Shown: positions 38,870 through 46,823 of the stretch, in pieces
Layout of the letters: every line of letters begins with the position of its first letter
Numbering within the stretch: the stretch's first letter is position 1
Assembly: GCF_010093345.1 (NCBI RefSeq)
Contig: NZ_PDWT01000004.1
Span: 1-64,000, forward strand
Source of the DNA: Pseudoxanthomonas yeongjuensis
GTDB taxonomy: Bacteria; Pseudomonadota; Gammaproteobacteria; Xanthomonadales; Xanthomonadaceae
DNA length: 64,000 nt
Direction of reading: 5' to 3'
Position numbers and translations under genes: made by a program
The notes under the pieces: generated by a model
What the model was told of the DNA's origin: nothing
Database searches by the model: none
Seen by the model: only the letters and a program-made list of their open reading frames with translations

Positions 38870-39066
38870 CTTCCCTCTCCCTTTACGGGAGAGGGTGGCC
38901 GAAGAACCTGCCCCCGAATGCTTTAGTAGGGGGCCGGGAGAGGGTTCGGCTTTTGCTTGTTGACGGTAAAAGGCAAGATCAAGAGCTCCCCTCTTCCGCC
39001 CCCCCCGACCAAAGCATTCGGGGGCAGGCTCTGCGGGCACCTTCTCCCACAAGGGGAGAAGAGAAA
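38870..39066. repeat. Long imperfect-hairpin repeat, family C (copy 2, with paired inserts)
   Basis: Same element as at 37209-37357, but each arm carries an extra module at the mirrored position: 28 bp at 38905-38932 (starting AACCTGCCCCCGAATGCTTT) and 30 bp at 39001-39030, whose reverse complement starts AGCCTGCCCCCGAATGCTTT. The two inserts are about 90 percent identical. It separates the convergent MFS and lipoprotein genes. Confidence 0.85.
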
Positions 39067-39082
39067 GGCGCCTGCCCTGTTG

Positions 39083-39541
39083 TCATTGGTTCGGAAGCCT
39101 CGACACCTTGATCGTCGCACTCTGCGAAGGCGCGACCTGCGTCGAGCCTTCGGCATTGCCACGCTCCAATTCGACCAGATGGAAGAGATAGCCGCCGTAG
39201 TTGGCGTCCGCCGGCAAGTTCATGCTCGACGGCGCCTCACTGCCGATGACCACACGCCCCGCAACCAGGCCGGGCTTGCCGACCTGCAGGGTGACGGCGG
39301 CATGGCCCGCCCAGATGCAGGTGACTTTGACGGGACAGCGGCTGTCGTTGATTTCGACGAGTTCGACGGTCAGCGATTCGTCGGCGATGACGGCTTTTTG
39401 TCCCCGCGCAAGGACGATCGTATGCACCGACGAGGAAACCCGGGGTGGTTGATCGCCACCGGTGACGACGCGATCAGTCACGCAGCCACTCAACAGGGCG
39501 ATGAGGAGGATGAGCGTGGTGCGAAGCAATGCGTTCGGCAT
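39083..39541 (-). CDS. Small lipoprotein, unknown
   Basis: 152 residues with a lipoprotein signal and lipobox LLSGC (C20). The mature part is beta-rich: VELVEINDSRCPVKVTCIWAGHAAVTLQV holds two cysteines (SRCPVKVTCIW) in a pattern I associate with small secreted proteins of unknown function. The ATG is preceded by GGAAAG at 8 bp, preferred over an in-frame codon eight residues upstream. Membrane-anchored in the periplasm by inference. No catalytic motif recognised. Confidence 0.75.
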   Translation of the reverse strand: MPNALLRTTLILLIALLSGCVTDRVVTGGDQPPRVSSSVHTIVLARGQKAVIADESLTVELVEINDSRCPVKVTCIWAGHAAVTLQVGKPGLVAGRVVIGSEAPSSMNLPADANYGGYLFHLVELERGNAEGSTQVAPSQSATIKVSRLPNQ

Positions 39542-39613
39542 CGTTGTCTTTCCAGCAATGGTCACGCCGCGAGCCTACCCCACCCGCCTGACGCCGGGGG
39601 TGAAGCCCAGGTT

Positions 39614-39681
39614 GTTGTGGGAGGGGCTTCAGCCCCGACGCTTTCGCCTGCCAACTGTCGGGGCTGAAGCCCCTCCCACAA
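39614..39681. repeat. REP-like inverted pair, family F
   Basis: TTGTGGGAGGGGCTTCAGCC continuing to CCGACGC (39614-39641), and its inverse GTCGGGGCTGAAGCCCCTCC ending CACAA (39657-39681). The head is GTGGGAG rather than GTAGGAG, similar to REPs known in Pseudomonas. It lies just downstream of the VOC protein gene. Confidence 0.85.
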
Positions 39682-39686
39682 TGGAC

Positions 39687-40058
39687 TCAAACGTGCTGGT
39701 CGAGGAGCACCGGATTGCCGTCGGGGTCGATGGCCATGAGGCTCGCCGGACCGGTGCTGGTCTCGTCGGCTTCGCTCATCAGCTCGATGCCTTGCGCCTT
39801 CAACTGACGCTGCAGTTCGCGCACGTCGGTGAAGCCGTCGAGCTTGCTGGCGTTGCTGTCCCAGCCGGGGTTGAAGGTCAGCATGTTCTTTTCGAACATC
39901 CCCTGGAACAGGCCGATGATGTGATCGCCGTTCTTCAGGATCAACCAGTTCTGCGCGGCGTTGCCGCCGAACTCCTTGAAGCCGAAGGCTTCGTAAAACG
40001 CCCTTGAAGCCTGCAGGTCCTTGACCGCCAGGCTGATCGAGAATGCGCCGAGCTTCAT
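39687..40058 (-). CDS. VOC-superfamily (glyoxalase/bleomycin-resistance-like) protein
   Basis: 123 residues, two beta-alpha-beta-beta-beta modules. [21 protein letters not shown] then YEAFGF starts module 1; [16 protein letters not shown] ends module 2. The usual first metal ligand (H or Q near the N-terminus) is replaced by the S-x-S of SISLAV, so a classical glyoxalase I site is doubtful. Likely a small-molecule-binding or isomerase-like protein; substrate unknown. It appears to be transcribed alone. Confidence 0.85.
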   Translation of the reverse strand: MKLGAFSISLAVKDLQASRAFYEAFGFKEFGGNAAQNWLILKNGDHIIGLFQGMFEKNMLTFNPGWDSNASKLDGFTDVRELQRQLKAQGIELMSEADETSTGPASLMAIDPDGNPVLLDQHV

Positions 40059-40082
40059 ATTCGTTTCCTTTCGAGAGTGGAA

Positions 40083-40469
40083 CTATCGTGGATTGAATAC
40101 CTGCCATAACCATAGGCCAATTCCACCTATTGCAACGACCCAGGTCGCCACGATGACTATCGCCATCGCACGACTGACCGGTCGGTCCGCAGCGGCAGCG
40201 GCCTTCTCGCGTGCGTCAAGCATGACTTGCCGGGGAACGAGCCGCAGCACCAATACCAGCCCCAGGGGAACAAGGATCAAGTCGTCGAGATAGCCCAGCA
40301 CGGGAATGAAGTCCGGGATCAGGTCGATGGGACTGAGCGCGTAAGCCGCGACCAGCAATGCCAGTAGCCGCACCGGCCACGGGGTGCGGGGATCGCGTGC
40401 GGCGAAGTAGACGACGAGCGTTTGCTGCTTGAGCTCTTTCGCCCACTTCCTCAGGGAAAGGATTGCCAT
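40083..40469 (-). CDS. YkvA-family (DUF1232) membrane protein
   Basis: 128 residues. The core [20 protein letters not shown] then [19 protein letters not shown] is the DUF1232/YkvA signature, with a second hydrophobic segment at the C-terminus ([20 protein letters not shown]). Inner-membrane location likely. The role of this family is not established. The start is ATG, with a GTG two codons earlier possible. A REP-like pair lies directly upstream. Confidence 0.88.
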   Translation of the reverse strand: MAILSLRKWAKELKQQTLVVYFAARDPRTPWPVRLLALLVAAYALSPIDLIPDFIPVLGYLDDLILVPLGLVLVLRLVPRQVMLDAREKAAAAADRPVSRAMAIVIVATWVVAIGGIGLWLWQVFNPR

Positions 40470-40491
40470 GCGCACCTGATATCGGCATCGA

Positions 40492-40578
40492 GTAGCCCGG
40501 GTAGAGCGCAGCGAAACCCGGGGGCTCTTGGCGGATCATTCAAAGGCCCCGGGTTTCGCTACGCTCTACCCGGGCTAC
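40492..40578. repeat. REP-like inverted pair, family E (GTAGCCCGGG)
   Basis: GTAGCCCGGGTAGAGCGCAG then CGAAACCCGGGG, and its inverse CCCCGGGTTTCGCTACGCTC ending TACCCGGGCTAC. Each arm is itself palindromic, with the GTAG head again at the outside. A related single unit is at 41141-41174. They bracket the GFA-family gene. Confidence 0.88.
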
Positions 40579-40583
40579 GTCGC

Positions 40584-40997
40584 TCACATCAGCCTGATGT
40601 CTTCGGGTGCGCGATCGAAGCGGTCGTGCCGGTTGTCGATGAATCGCAAGGGCACCGCTGCAAGTTCGTCGGTGCTGACGTTGTCGAATGTCGCAACCGC
40701 AAGCGCATAGAACCTGCCGCCCATGAACTCAGCATCTCCAGTGGCGTACAGGCGCACCCCGCACGTCTTGCAGAAGCAATAGGTCAAACCGGGAGCTTCC
40801 CTGCCCGGTGGCGTCCATTGATACGAGCTCATTCTGTCCTCGCCGGTCAGGAACCGAAACTCATCACCGCCGACAAATGCGAACCAGGCCCTGGCCTTCG
40901 TGCATATGGAGCAATTGCAGCGGATTGTTCCCTTCGGGAGGTCGAGTTCGGCTTCATACCGAACGGCGCCACAGTGACAGCTACCAAGAACGTTCAT
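40584..40997 (-). CDS. GFA-family (CENP-V/GFA) zinc protein
   Basis: 137 residues. The zinc-binding cysteines are complete: C7-H-C9 (SCHCGAVRYE), C27-N-C29-S-I-C32 (RCNCSICTK) and C74-F-C76-K-T-C79-G (CFCKTCGV), the pattern of glutathione-dependent formaldehyde-activating enzyme and CENP-V. Most bacterial members have no proven activity, so formaldehyde detoxification is only one possibility. GGAGG lies 6 bp before the ATG, fixing the start. Confidence 0.92.
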   Translation of the reverse strand: MNVLGSCHCGAVRYEAELDLPKGTIRCNCSICTKARAWFAFVGGDEFRFLTGEDRMSSYQWTPPGREAPGLTYCFCKTCGVRLYATGDAEFMGGRFYALAVATFDNVSTDELAAVPLRFIDNRHDRFDRAPEDIRLM

Positions 40998-41140
40998 ACA
41001 GCCTCCGGTTGTTGGGCTGGATCGCCAGTCACGACGGCTGGCTCGACGCCCATCTACTCGACGAACGGGCATCCGCAAGATCGACAAGCGAAGTGAGATT
41101 TTTCGGCCTAACGTCCGAATCGAGCCCAGCCGCGAAGCAG

Positions 41141-41174
41141 GTAGCCCGGGTTTCGCTGCGCTCTACCCGGGCTA
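41141..41174. repeat. REP-like single unit, family E
   Basis: A 34-bp palindromic unit, GTAGCCCGGGTTTCGCTGCG continuing to CTCTACCCGGGCTAC, lying 31 bp beyond the cysB stop codon. It matches one arm of the pair at 40492-40578. The rest of the 208-bp gap shows no ORF. Confidence 0.8.
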
Positions 41175-41205
41175 CGTCACTCATACCTTGGCATAACGCA
41201 GACGC

Positions 41206-42192
41206 TCAGCTCGTAATCGTCTGCGTCAACGATTCCCAGGTCGGCGGCAGCGGCCAGTCGGCCACCTGGTTGCCATCGAGCACGCGGCGCAAATCGCGGC
41301 GGTCCACCTGCGGGGCCAGCACATGGACCAGTTCCAGTGCGTAGTCGCGGAGCACACGCTCGCGCGGGAGCACGGCCCAGGCGATGCATTCGTTGATTTC
41401 ATTCGGCGCCGGCCATGCGCGCAGGTCGGTGTCCTTGGCGGTGACCGCCATTTCCGCCAGCAGGCCCACGCCCATGCCGGCGCGCACATAGGTCTTGATC
41501 AGGTCCGCATCGAGCGCGGTCAGGGTGATGCTCGGCTGCAGGCCGACGCCGGCGAAGGCGCGTTGCAACGAACTCTCCGCACGCGTGGAGGATTCGTAAC
41601 TGATCAAGGGTTGCGTGGCCAGGTCGGCCATGTTGGGTGCGGCGGCGCCTTCGCGATCCAGTGCATGACCACGCGGCACCAGCACCAAACGACGCCAGCG
41701 GTACAGCGGCACGGCGATGCCGGCCTGCGGTTCCTCGCCGGCGGTGCTGATGATGGCGATGTCGGCGTCGCCCGCGCTGAGCAGGTCCAGCGCCGCGCTT
41801 TCGCCCGCCTGCTGCAGGTGCACGCTGACCTGCGGATAGGCGCGCTTGATCTGGCCGATGGCCGGCGGCAGCACGAAGCGCGCCTGGGTGTGGGTGGTGG
41901 CGAGGATCAACTGGCCTTGGCTCTCACGGCGCTGGTTCGCCGAATAAGTGCGGATGTTGTTGGCCTCGGCCAGCACCGCGCGGGCGCGCGCGATGACTTC
42001 GCCGCCAGCCGGGGTGATCGTTTCCAGGCTGCGGCCCTTGCGCACGAACAACAGGAAACCCAGCTCGTCCTCCAGTTGCTTGAGCTGCTTGGACAGGCCG
42101 GGCTGGGTCGCATGCACCCGCGCCGCCGCCAGGGTGATGTTGAGATCGGCGTCGGCGATGGCTACCAGATAGCGGAGTTGGGTCAGGGTCAT
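41206..42192 (-). CDS. cysB: CysB, LysR-type regulator of sulfur assimilation
   Basis: 328 residues (E. coli CysB 324). N-terminal helix-turn-helix with the CysB-like MTLTQLRYLVAIADADLNIT and AAARVHATQPGLSKQLKQLE; the effector domain includes the CysB-typical TTHTQARFVLPPAIGQIKRAYP and VRAGMGVGLLAEMA. In known systems it activates cys genes with N-acetylserine or O-acetylserine under sulfur limitation. It is divergent from cysG-cysK and 9 kb from cysDNC/cysJIH, all likely targets. Identity among LysR proteins is supported by these motifs and by context. Confidence 0.93.
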   Translation of the reverse strand: MTLTQLRYLVAIADADLNITLAAARVHATQPGLSKQLKQLEDELGFLLFVRKGRSLETITPAGGEVIARARAVLAEANNIRTYSANQRRESQGQLILATTHTQARFVLPPAIGQIKRAYPQVSVHLQQAGESAALDLLSAGDADIAIISTAGEEPQAGIAVPLYRWRRLVLVPRGHALDREGAAAPNMADLATQPLISYESSTRAESSLQRAFAGVGLQPSITLTALDADLIKTYVRAGMGVGLLAEMAVTAKDTDLRAWPAPNEINECIAWAVLPRERVLRDYALELVHVLAPQVDRRDLRRVLDGNQVADWPLPPTWESLTQTITS

Positions 42193-42218
42193 TGAGGGAA
42201 TCTTGGAAAGGGGGCGCC

Positions 42219-42294
42219 GTCATCCCCGCGAAGGCGGGGACCCAGCGACTTCATGCCTTGAAAGCAAAGTCGCTGGGTTCCCGCCTACGCGGGG
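42219..42294. repeat. Inverted repeat, family D (second copy)
   Basis: GTCATCCCCGCGAAGGCGGG then GACCCAGCGACTT, and the right arm AAAGTCGCTGGGTTCCCGCC then TACGCGGGG. Same family as 4585-4668. It takes up the cysB-proximal part of the 308-bp cysB-cysG gap. Confidence 0.82.
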
Positions 42295-42324
42295 CTTTCA
42301 ACAGCCGGATGGCTGGTCATGACG

Positions 42325-42480
42325 ATCTAAAGCACTGATGATCAAAACCAAATACGACCACGCATCCGAATGTACGAGATTTTGTCCATCACCCACCCGG
42401 TCGCCTTATAACCACCCGTAATATGACATGTGCGGCTAGTCATTTCCGGCTGCATATAACCGGACGTTAGGGTCGTCATC
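42325..42480 (+). promoter_or_regulatory. AT-rich control region ahead of cysG
   Basis: The cysG-proximal half of the 308-bp gap is markedly AT-richer than its surroundings. It contains two TATAACC motifs (at about 42405 and 42455) 50 bp apart, the second a plausible weak -10 (TATAAC) without a good -35, as expected for an activator-dependent promoter. CysB is the obvious candidate regulator, but no site is proven. No ORF is visible here. Confidence 0.4.
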
Positions 42481-42500
42481 CCACCCCGACATTCCGACCC

Positions 42501-43982
42501 GTGACCGCCCCGCTCTTTCCTCTGTTTGCCGACCTGCGTGACCGCTCCGTGCTGGTGGTGGGCGGCGGCGCGGTCGCCGAACGCAAGGTCGAGGCCTTGC
42601 TCCACGCCGGCGCCCTGCCCGTGGTCGGCTCGCCCGACCTGACCGACGCACTGCAAACCTGGCGCGAGACCGGACGCATCCGCTGGCGGGCGGGCGAATT
42701 CCACGAAGGCTGGCTGGGCGAGGCCTGGCTGGTGATCGCCGCGACCGACAACGTGGCCGTCAACCGGGCCGTGGCCTCCGCCGCCAACGCCCGGCGCATC
42801 CTTGCCAACGTGGTCGACGATGCCGAACTGTCCAGTTTCCACGTTCCGGCCATCGTCCAGCGTGGACCACTACAAGTCGCGATCTCAAGCGGCGGCGGTG
42901 CACCGATGCTGGCCCGGCATCTCCGCCGGCAACTGGAAACCCTGTTCGACGATTCGCTGGGTACGCTGGCCGAGCTGCTGGCCCGCAACCGCGACCGCAT
43001 CCGCGCGCGCTTCCCCGATCTGGGCCTGCGCCGCCGTTTCTTCGAAACCCTCCTCGCCGGTCCGCTGCCGCGCCTGCTGCGTCAGCGCCTGGACAGCGAA
43101 CAGGCCGACGAATACCTGCAGACCGTATTGGAGGCCGCGACCACGACGCAGGCGACCGGCTCCGTGGTCCTGGTCGGCGCCGGCCCCGGCGATCCCGGCC
43201 TGGTGACCTTGAACGCATTGCGGGCGATGAACGAGGCCGACGTGATCCTGCACGACCGCCTGGTCAGCGCCGAAGTACTGCGCCTGGCCCGGCGCGACGC
43301 GACCCGCATCGAAGTGGGCAAGTCCGCCAACGGCCACAGCGCGCGCCAGGAGGAAATCCACGCGCTGATGCTGGAACACACCCGCGCCGGCAAACGCGTG
43401 GTGCGACTGAAGGGCGGCGACCCGTTCGTGTTCGGCCGTGGCGGCGAGGAACTGGAATTCCTGCGCGCCCACGCCATTCCCTATGAAGTGGTGCCCGGGA
43501 TCACCGCCGCGGTGGCATGCGCGGCCTATGCCGGCATTCCGCTGACCCATCGCGACCACGCACAATCGCTGCGCCTGGTCACCGCGCATTGCAAGGATTC
43601 ACTGGACACGCTGGACTGGAACGCGTTGGCCCAGAAAAAGCAGACCCTGGCCGTTTACATGGGCGTGGCCGGGCTGGAGAAAGTGCGCGAACGCCTGCTG
43701 TTGGCCGGTGTCGCCCCCGGATTGCCGTTTGCCTTGGTGGAGAACGGTTCGCGTCCGCAGCAGCGCGTGGTCGCCGGAACCCTGGCGACCCTGCCTGAAA
43801 CCGCGCACCATCATCAGGTGCAATCGCCTGCGCTGCTGATCCTGGGCGAAGTGGCCGCGCTGGCCGACACGCTTCACTGGTTCGGTGCCGCACCGCTGGC
43901 CGCGCCACCGCTTCCCGCCTCATCGCAACATCCCGACCACCTTCGCACGCCTACACTCCCGCTGGCCGCCCAAGCCGCCTGA
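42501..43982 (+). CDS. cysG: Siroheme synthase (multifunctional CysG)
   Basis: 493 residues (E. coli 457). N-terminal part (about 1-205): precorrin-2 dehydrogenase/ferrochelatase with the NAD motif [18 protein letters not shown] and the [13 protein letters not shown] segment. C-terminal part (about 215-460): SAM uroporphyrinogen-III C-methyltransferase with [33 protein letters not shown] and [21 protein letters not shown]... cut here for length. It makes the siroheme needed by CysI. Starts at GTG. An Ala/Pro-rich tail of about 30 residues extends past the family end. cysK follows at 35 bp. Confidence 0.96.
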   Translation: MTAPLFPLFADLRDRSVLVVGGGAVAERKVEALLHAGALPVVGSPDLTDALQTWRETGRIRWRAGEFHEGWLGEAWLVIAATDNVAVNRAVASAANARRILANVVDDAELSSFHVPAIVQRGPLQVAISSGGGAPMLARHLRRQLETLFDDSLGTLAELLARNRDRIRARFPDLGLRRRFFETLLAGPLPRLLRQRLDSEQADEYLQTVLEAATTTQATGSVVLVGAGPGDPGLVTLNALRAMNEADVILHDRLVSAEVLRLARRDATRIEVGKSANGHSARQEEIHALMLEHTRAGKRVVRLKGGDPFVFGRGGEELEFLRAHAIPYEVVPGITAAVACAAYAGIPLTHRDHAQSLRLVTAHCKDSLDTLDWNALAQKKQTLAVYMGVAGLEKVRERLLLAGVAPGLPFALVENGSRPQQRVVAGTLATLPETAHHHQVQSPALLILGEVAALADTLHWFGAAPLAAPPLPASSQHPDHLRTPTLPLAAQAA

Positions 43983-44017
43983 TCCCCTTCCCACGGTCCA
44001 TTTTCCAAGGAGCCTCC

Positions 44018-44977
44018 ATGGCCATCCACGACAGCATCCTCGACACCATCGGCCACACCCCGGTGGTCAAGCTGCACCGCGTCGCACCGAAGCACGTCAC
44101 GCTCTATGCGAAGGTCGAATCGTTCAACCCCGGCGGCTCGGTCAAGGACCGGCTGGCCCTGGCCATCGTGCTGGACGCGGAAGCGAAGGGATTGCTGAAG
44201 CCGGGCGACACGATAGTGGAAGCGACTTCCGGCAATACCGGCGTGGCCCTGGCCATGGTCGCCGCGGCGCGCGGCTACAAGTTCGTGGCGACGATGGCGG
44301 AAACCTTCTCCATCGAGCGCCGCAAGCTGATGCGCGCGTACGGCGCGAAAGTGATCCTGACCCCCGCCGCCGAACGCGGCACCGGCATGGTCCGGCGCGC
44401 GGAGGAACTGGCCAGGCAGCACGGCTGGTTCCTGGCCAGCCAGTTCGCTAACCCGGCCAATCCCGCCTACCACCGGCAGACCACCGCGGCGGAAATCCTG
44501 CGCGATTTCGCCGGCCGGCGCCTCGATCATTTCGTCACCGGCTGGGGTACCGGCGGCACCCTGACCGGCGTCGGCGAAGTGCTGAAGGTCGCGCGGCCGG
44601 AAGTGAAGATCACCGCTGCCGAACCTTCCGCGGCCCCGCTGCTGCAGGGCAAGGAATGGTCGCCGCACAAGATCCAGGGCTGGACCCCGGACTTCGTGCC
44701 GGAAGTACTCAACCGCGACGTGGCCGACCAGATCTTGTCCATCGCCGATACCGATGCCATCGCCACCTCGCGCCGGCTCGCGGCCGAGGAAGGCATCTTC
44801 GTCGGCATCTCCGCGGGCGCCACCGTCGCCGCGGCACTGCAGGTGGCGGAAACCGCACCGGAAGGCTCGGTGCTGCTGGCGGTATTGCCGGATACCGGCG
44901 AGCGCTATTTCTCCACGCCGCTGTTCGAAGGCGTCAACGAAGGTTCCGATGACGACTGGCTGGCTTCGCTGGGCTGA
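44018..44977 (+). CDS. cysK: Cysteine synthase A (O-acetylserine sulfhydrylase)
   Basis: 319 residues. PLP enzyme that joins sulfide to O-acetylserine to give cysteine, the last step of the pathway encoded in this region. The PLP lysine is K43 in FNPGGSVKDRLAL; the substrate loop is EATSGNTGVALAM; the phosphate-binding loop GWGTGGTLTGVGEVLK and the late VGISAGATVAAAL are all canonical. It follows cysG by 35 bp with no terminator, so the two are probably co-transcribed. AAGGAG is present upstream of the ATG. Confidence 0.97.
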   Translation: MAIHDSILDTIGHTPVVKLHRVAPKHVTLYAKVESFNPGGSVKDRLALAIVLDAEAKGLLKPGDTIVEATSGNTGVALAMVAAARGYKFVATMAETFSIERRKLMRAYGAKVILTPAAERGTGMVRRAEELARQHGWFLASQFANPANPAYHRQTTAAEILRDFAGRRLDHFVTGWGTGGTLTGVGEVLKVARPEVKITAAEPSAAPLLQGKEWSPHKIQGWTPDFVPEVLNRDVADQILSIADTDAIATSRRLAAEEGIFVGISAGATVAAALQVAETAPEGSVLLAVLPDTGERYFSTPLFEGVNEGSDDDWLASLG

Positions 44978-45023
44978 GCTGCTGCTTGACCTCCTCCCTT
45001 GCGCGCAGCACAGGGGAGGAGCC

Positions 45024-45185
45024 AGCCCCTCTCCCCTTGTGGGAGAGGGAAAGGCGCGCAGCGCCGAGGGAGAGGGGTCGGCTTTTGGCAGGAAGCAACA
45101 GCTTCACCTTGCTTGCCCCCTCTCCTTCCCCCGCATCGAGCACTGGACAGGCCCTGCGGAACATCCTCTTCGCAAGGGAAGGGGA
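45024..45185. repeat. Long imperfect-hairpin repeat, family C (copy 3, diverged)
   Basis: Arm 1 contains CCCCTCTCCCCTTGTGGGAG and GGGAGAGGGGTCGGCTTTTG; arm 2 contains CCCCCTCTCCTTCCCCCGCA and CGCAAGGGAAGGGGA. The arm-2 middle carries about 22 unrelated bases (around 45132-45155) near the position where copy 2 carries its insert. It fills the gap between the convergent cysK and VOC genes. Confidence 0.7.
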
Positions 45186-45187
45186 AA

Positions 45188-45574
45188 TCAGGCCTCGTAC
45201 AACTCCAGCGGCAAGCCATCAGGGTCGGCGAAAAACGTGAACCGTTTTCCGGTGTATTCATCCACGCGGATCGGCTCGCATTCGATGCCATTTCCAGCCA
45301 GATGGCTCATCGCGGCATCGAGGTCATCGACACGGAAGGCCAGGTGGCGCAGCCCGCAGGCCTCCGGGCGCGACACCCGCGGCGGCGGCGAAGGGAACGA
45401 GAACAGCTCGATCTGCACGCCGTCGGAAACCTGCAGGTCCAGCTTCCACGAATCACGGGCTTCGCGATAAACCTCGGCCAGTACCTGCAGGCCGAGTACT
45501 TCGGCATAGAAGCGCTTCGAGCGCACATAGTCGGACGCGATGATGGCGACGTGGTGGAGGCCGGAAATATCCAT
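45188..45574 (-). CDS. VOC-family protein (GloA2/YaeR-like)
   Basis: 128 residues. GLHHVAIIASDYVRSKRFYA then EVLGL opens the first module with a metal-ligand histidine; LRHLAFRVDDLDAAMSHL opens the second; RFTFFADPDGLPLELYEA supplies the final glutamate ligand. This is the SMU1112c/YaeR-type branch of glyoxalase I-like proteins, with the metal site intact, unlike the other VOC protein in the window. Substrate not known. Start set at MDISGLHHV. A terminator for the upstream aldolase lies between the two genes. Confidence 0.88.
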   Translation of the reverse strand: MDISGLHHVAIIASDYVRSKRFYAEVLGLQVLAEVYREARDSWKLDLQVSDGVQIELFSFPSPPPRVSRPEACGLRHLAFRVDDLDAAMSHLAGNGIECEPIRVDEYTGKRFTFFADPDGLPLELYEA

Positions 45575-45590
45575 GCGCAATCTCCCCATT

Positions 45591-45615
45591 GAAAACGCCG
45601 GCACAAGGCCGGCGT
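45591..45615 (-). terminator. Intrinsic terminator after the aldolase gene
   Basis: Leftward: ACGCCGGC (reverse complement of 45608-45615) pairs with GCCGGCGT across a five-base loop, followed by TTTTC. It lies 26 bp past the aldolase stop codon and 17 bp before the VOC gene start, so it separates the two genes transcriptionally. Confidence 0.85.
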
Positions 45616-45640
45616 CGTCATGTTCAATGCCGCGGAAGGC

Positions 45641-46645
45641 TTACCCTTCCCACTTGCCCAACGCAGCCAGGCCGTTGTCGCGGGCGCGGGCATGGACGAT
45701 CGCCTGGGCCTTGCTGAAGTTGCCGACCAGGTCCTTGGACCACAGCTCGAGCGCGGCCGACTGCATCGCGCGACCGTAGGAGAACGACAGCGGCCACGGC
45801 AGGTTGCCCAGGCGGTTCATCGCATCCAGGTGCGCGGTGGCGTCTTCGTCGCTCTGGCCGCCGGACAGGAACACCACGCCGGGCAGGATCGCCGGCACGG
45901 TGCTCTTCAGGCACATCACCGTGGCTTCGGCGACTTCGTCGATGCTGGCCTGCTCTTCGCAACCCTTGCCGGCGACGACCATCGAGGCCTTGAGGATGGT
46001 GCCTTCCAGCATCACGTTCTGTTCGTAGAGCGCGCCGAACAGCGCGCGCAGAGTGGCTTCGGTGACCTCGTAGCAGGTCTCGATGTCGTGGTCGCCGTCC
46101 ATCAGCACTTCCGGCTCCACCATCGGCACCAGGCCGGCTTCCTGGCACAGCGCCGCGTAGCGGGCCAGCGCGTGGGCGTTGGCTTCGATGCAGGTGCCGG
46201 ACGGGATGTCGTCGCCGATGTTGATCACCGCGCGCCACTTGGCGAAACGCGCGCCGAGTGCGTAGTACTCCTTGAGGCGGTCGCGCAGGCCGTCGAGGCC
46301 TTCGGTGACCACTTCGCCCGGGCAGCCGGCCAGCGGATGCGTGCCCTTGTCGACCTTGATGCCCGGGATGATGCCGTTGGCGGCCATGACCTTGGCGAAC
46401 GGCACGCCGTCTTTGGTCGACTGGCGCAGGGTTTCGTCGTAGAGGATCGCCCCGGAAATGTGCTCGCCCAGCTTCGGCGTGGTCAGCAGCATCTCGCGGT
46501 AGGCGCGGCGGTTTTCCTCGGTGTTCTCGATGCCGACACCGGCGAAACGCTTGGCGATGGTGCCGGTGGATTCGTCGATCGCGATGATGCCCTTGCCGGC
46601 GGCAACCATGGCCTGGGCGGTTTCGGCAAGCTGTTCGATGCTCAT
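45641..46645 (-). CDS. Fructose-bisphosphate aldolase, class I (eukaryote-like)
   Basis: 334 residues. Cleaves fructose 1,6-bisphosphate to dihydroxyacetone phosphate and glyceraldehyde 3-phosphate by a Schiff-base mechanism. The sequence follows the animal/plant class I type: GIIAIDESTGTIAKRF, KVDKGTHPLAG, PMVEPEVLMDGDHDI and the Schiff-base lysine K219 in LEGTILKASMV. It lacks the long C-terminal tail with the final tyrosine of vertebrate enzymes, ending GKWEG. Such aldolases are known in Xanthomonas relatives. It is third in the order pgk, pyk, aldolase, and is followed by a terminator. Confidence 0.95.
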   Translation of the reverse strand: MSIEQLAETAQAMVAAGKGIIAIDESTGTIAKRFAGVGIENTEENRRAYREMLLTTPKLGEHISGAILYDETLRQSTKDGVPFAKVMAANGIIPGIKVDKGTHPLAGCPGEVVTEGLDGLRDRLKEYYALGARFAKWRAVINIGDDIPSGTCIEANAHALARYAALCQEAGLVPMVEPEVLMDGDHDIETCYEVTEATLRALFGALYEQNVMLEGTILKASMVVAGKGCEEQASIDEVAEATVMCLKSTVPAILPGVVFLSGGQSDEDATAHLDAMNRLGNLPWPLSFSYGRAMQSAALELWSKDLVGNFSKAQAIVHARARDNGLAALGKWEG

Positions 46646-46749
46646 GGAGTTCCTGTGGGGGCGCTGGAAAGGGGCTGAATTATAGCCCGGACACCGCCGG
46701 GCTTCCTTTCACCGGGCGCCTGCAACCGGTTTCAAGCGCCATGCACGCC

Positions 46750-46823
46750 GCAGGAGCGGACCTCGCCCGCGATGCTTTTGCGCGATCCGACCGAAAGGCA
46801 TCGCGCCCAAGGGGCGCTCCTAC
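46750..46823. repeat. REP inverted pair, family A (overlaps the pyk stop)
   Basis: A degenerate unit with head GCAGGAGC (46750-46775) and a full inverse (46798-46823). The outer GTAG of the second unit contains the TAG stop codon of pyk (46820-46822). The hairpin would form immediately at the end of the pyk reading frame. Confidence 0.9.

Noticed and set aside
37209-39066. MFS gene as cargo of a transposon bounded by the two family C repeats
   Set aside because: The flanking repeats are short hairpin elements without a transposase or target-site duplication, and further copies occur elsewhere (45024-45185) without cargo; independent insertion in two gene gaps is simpler.
39687-40058. Glyoxalase I assignment for the first VOC protein
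   Set aside because: The first metal-ligand position is not a histidine or glutamine, so the canonical metal site cannot be completed; kept as a generic VOC protein.
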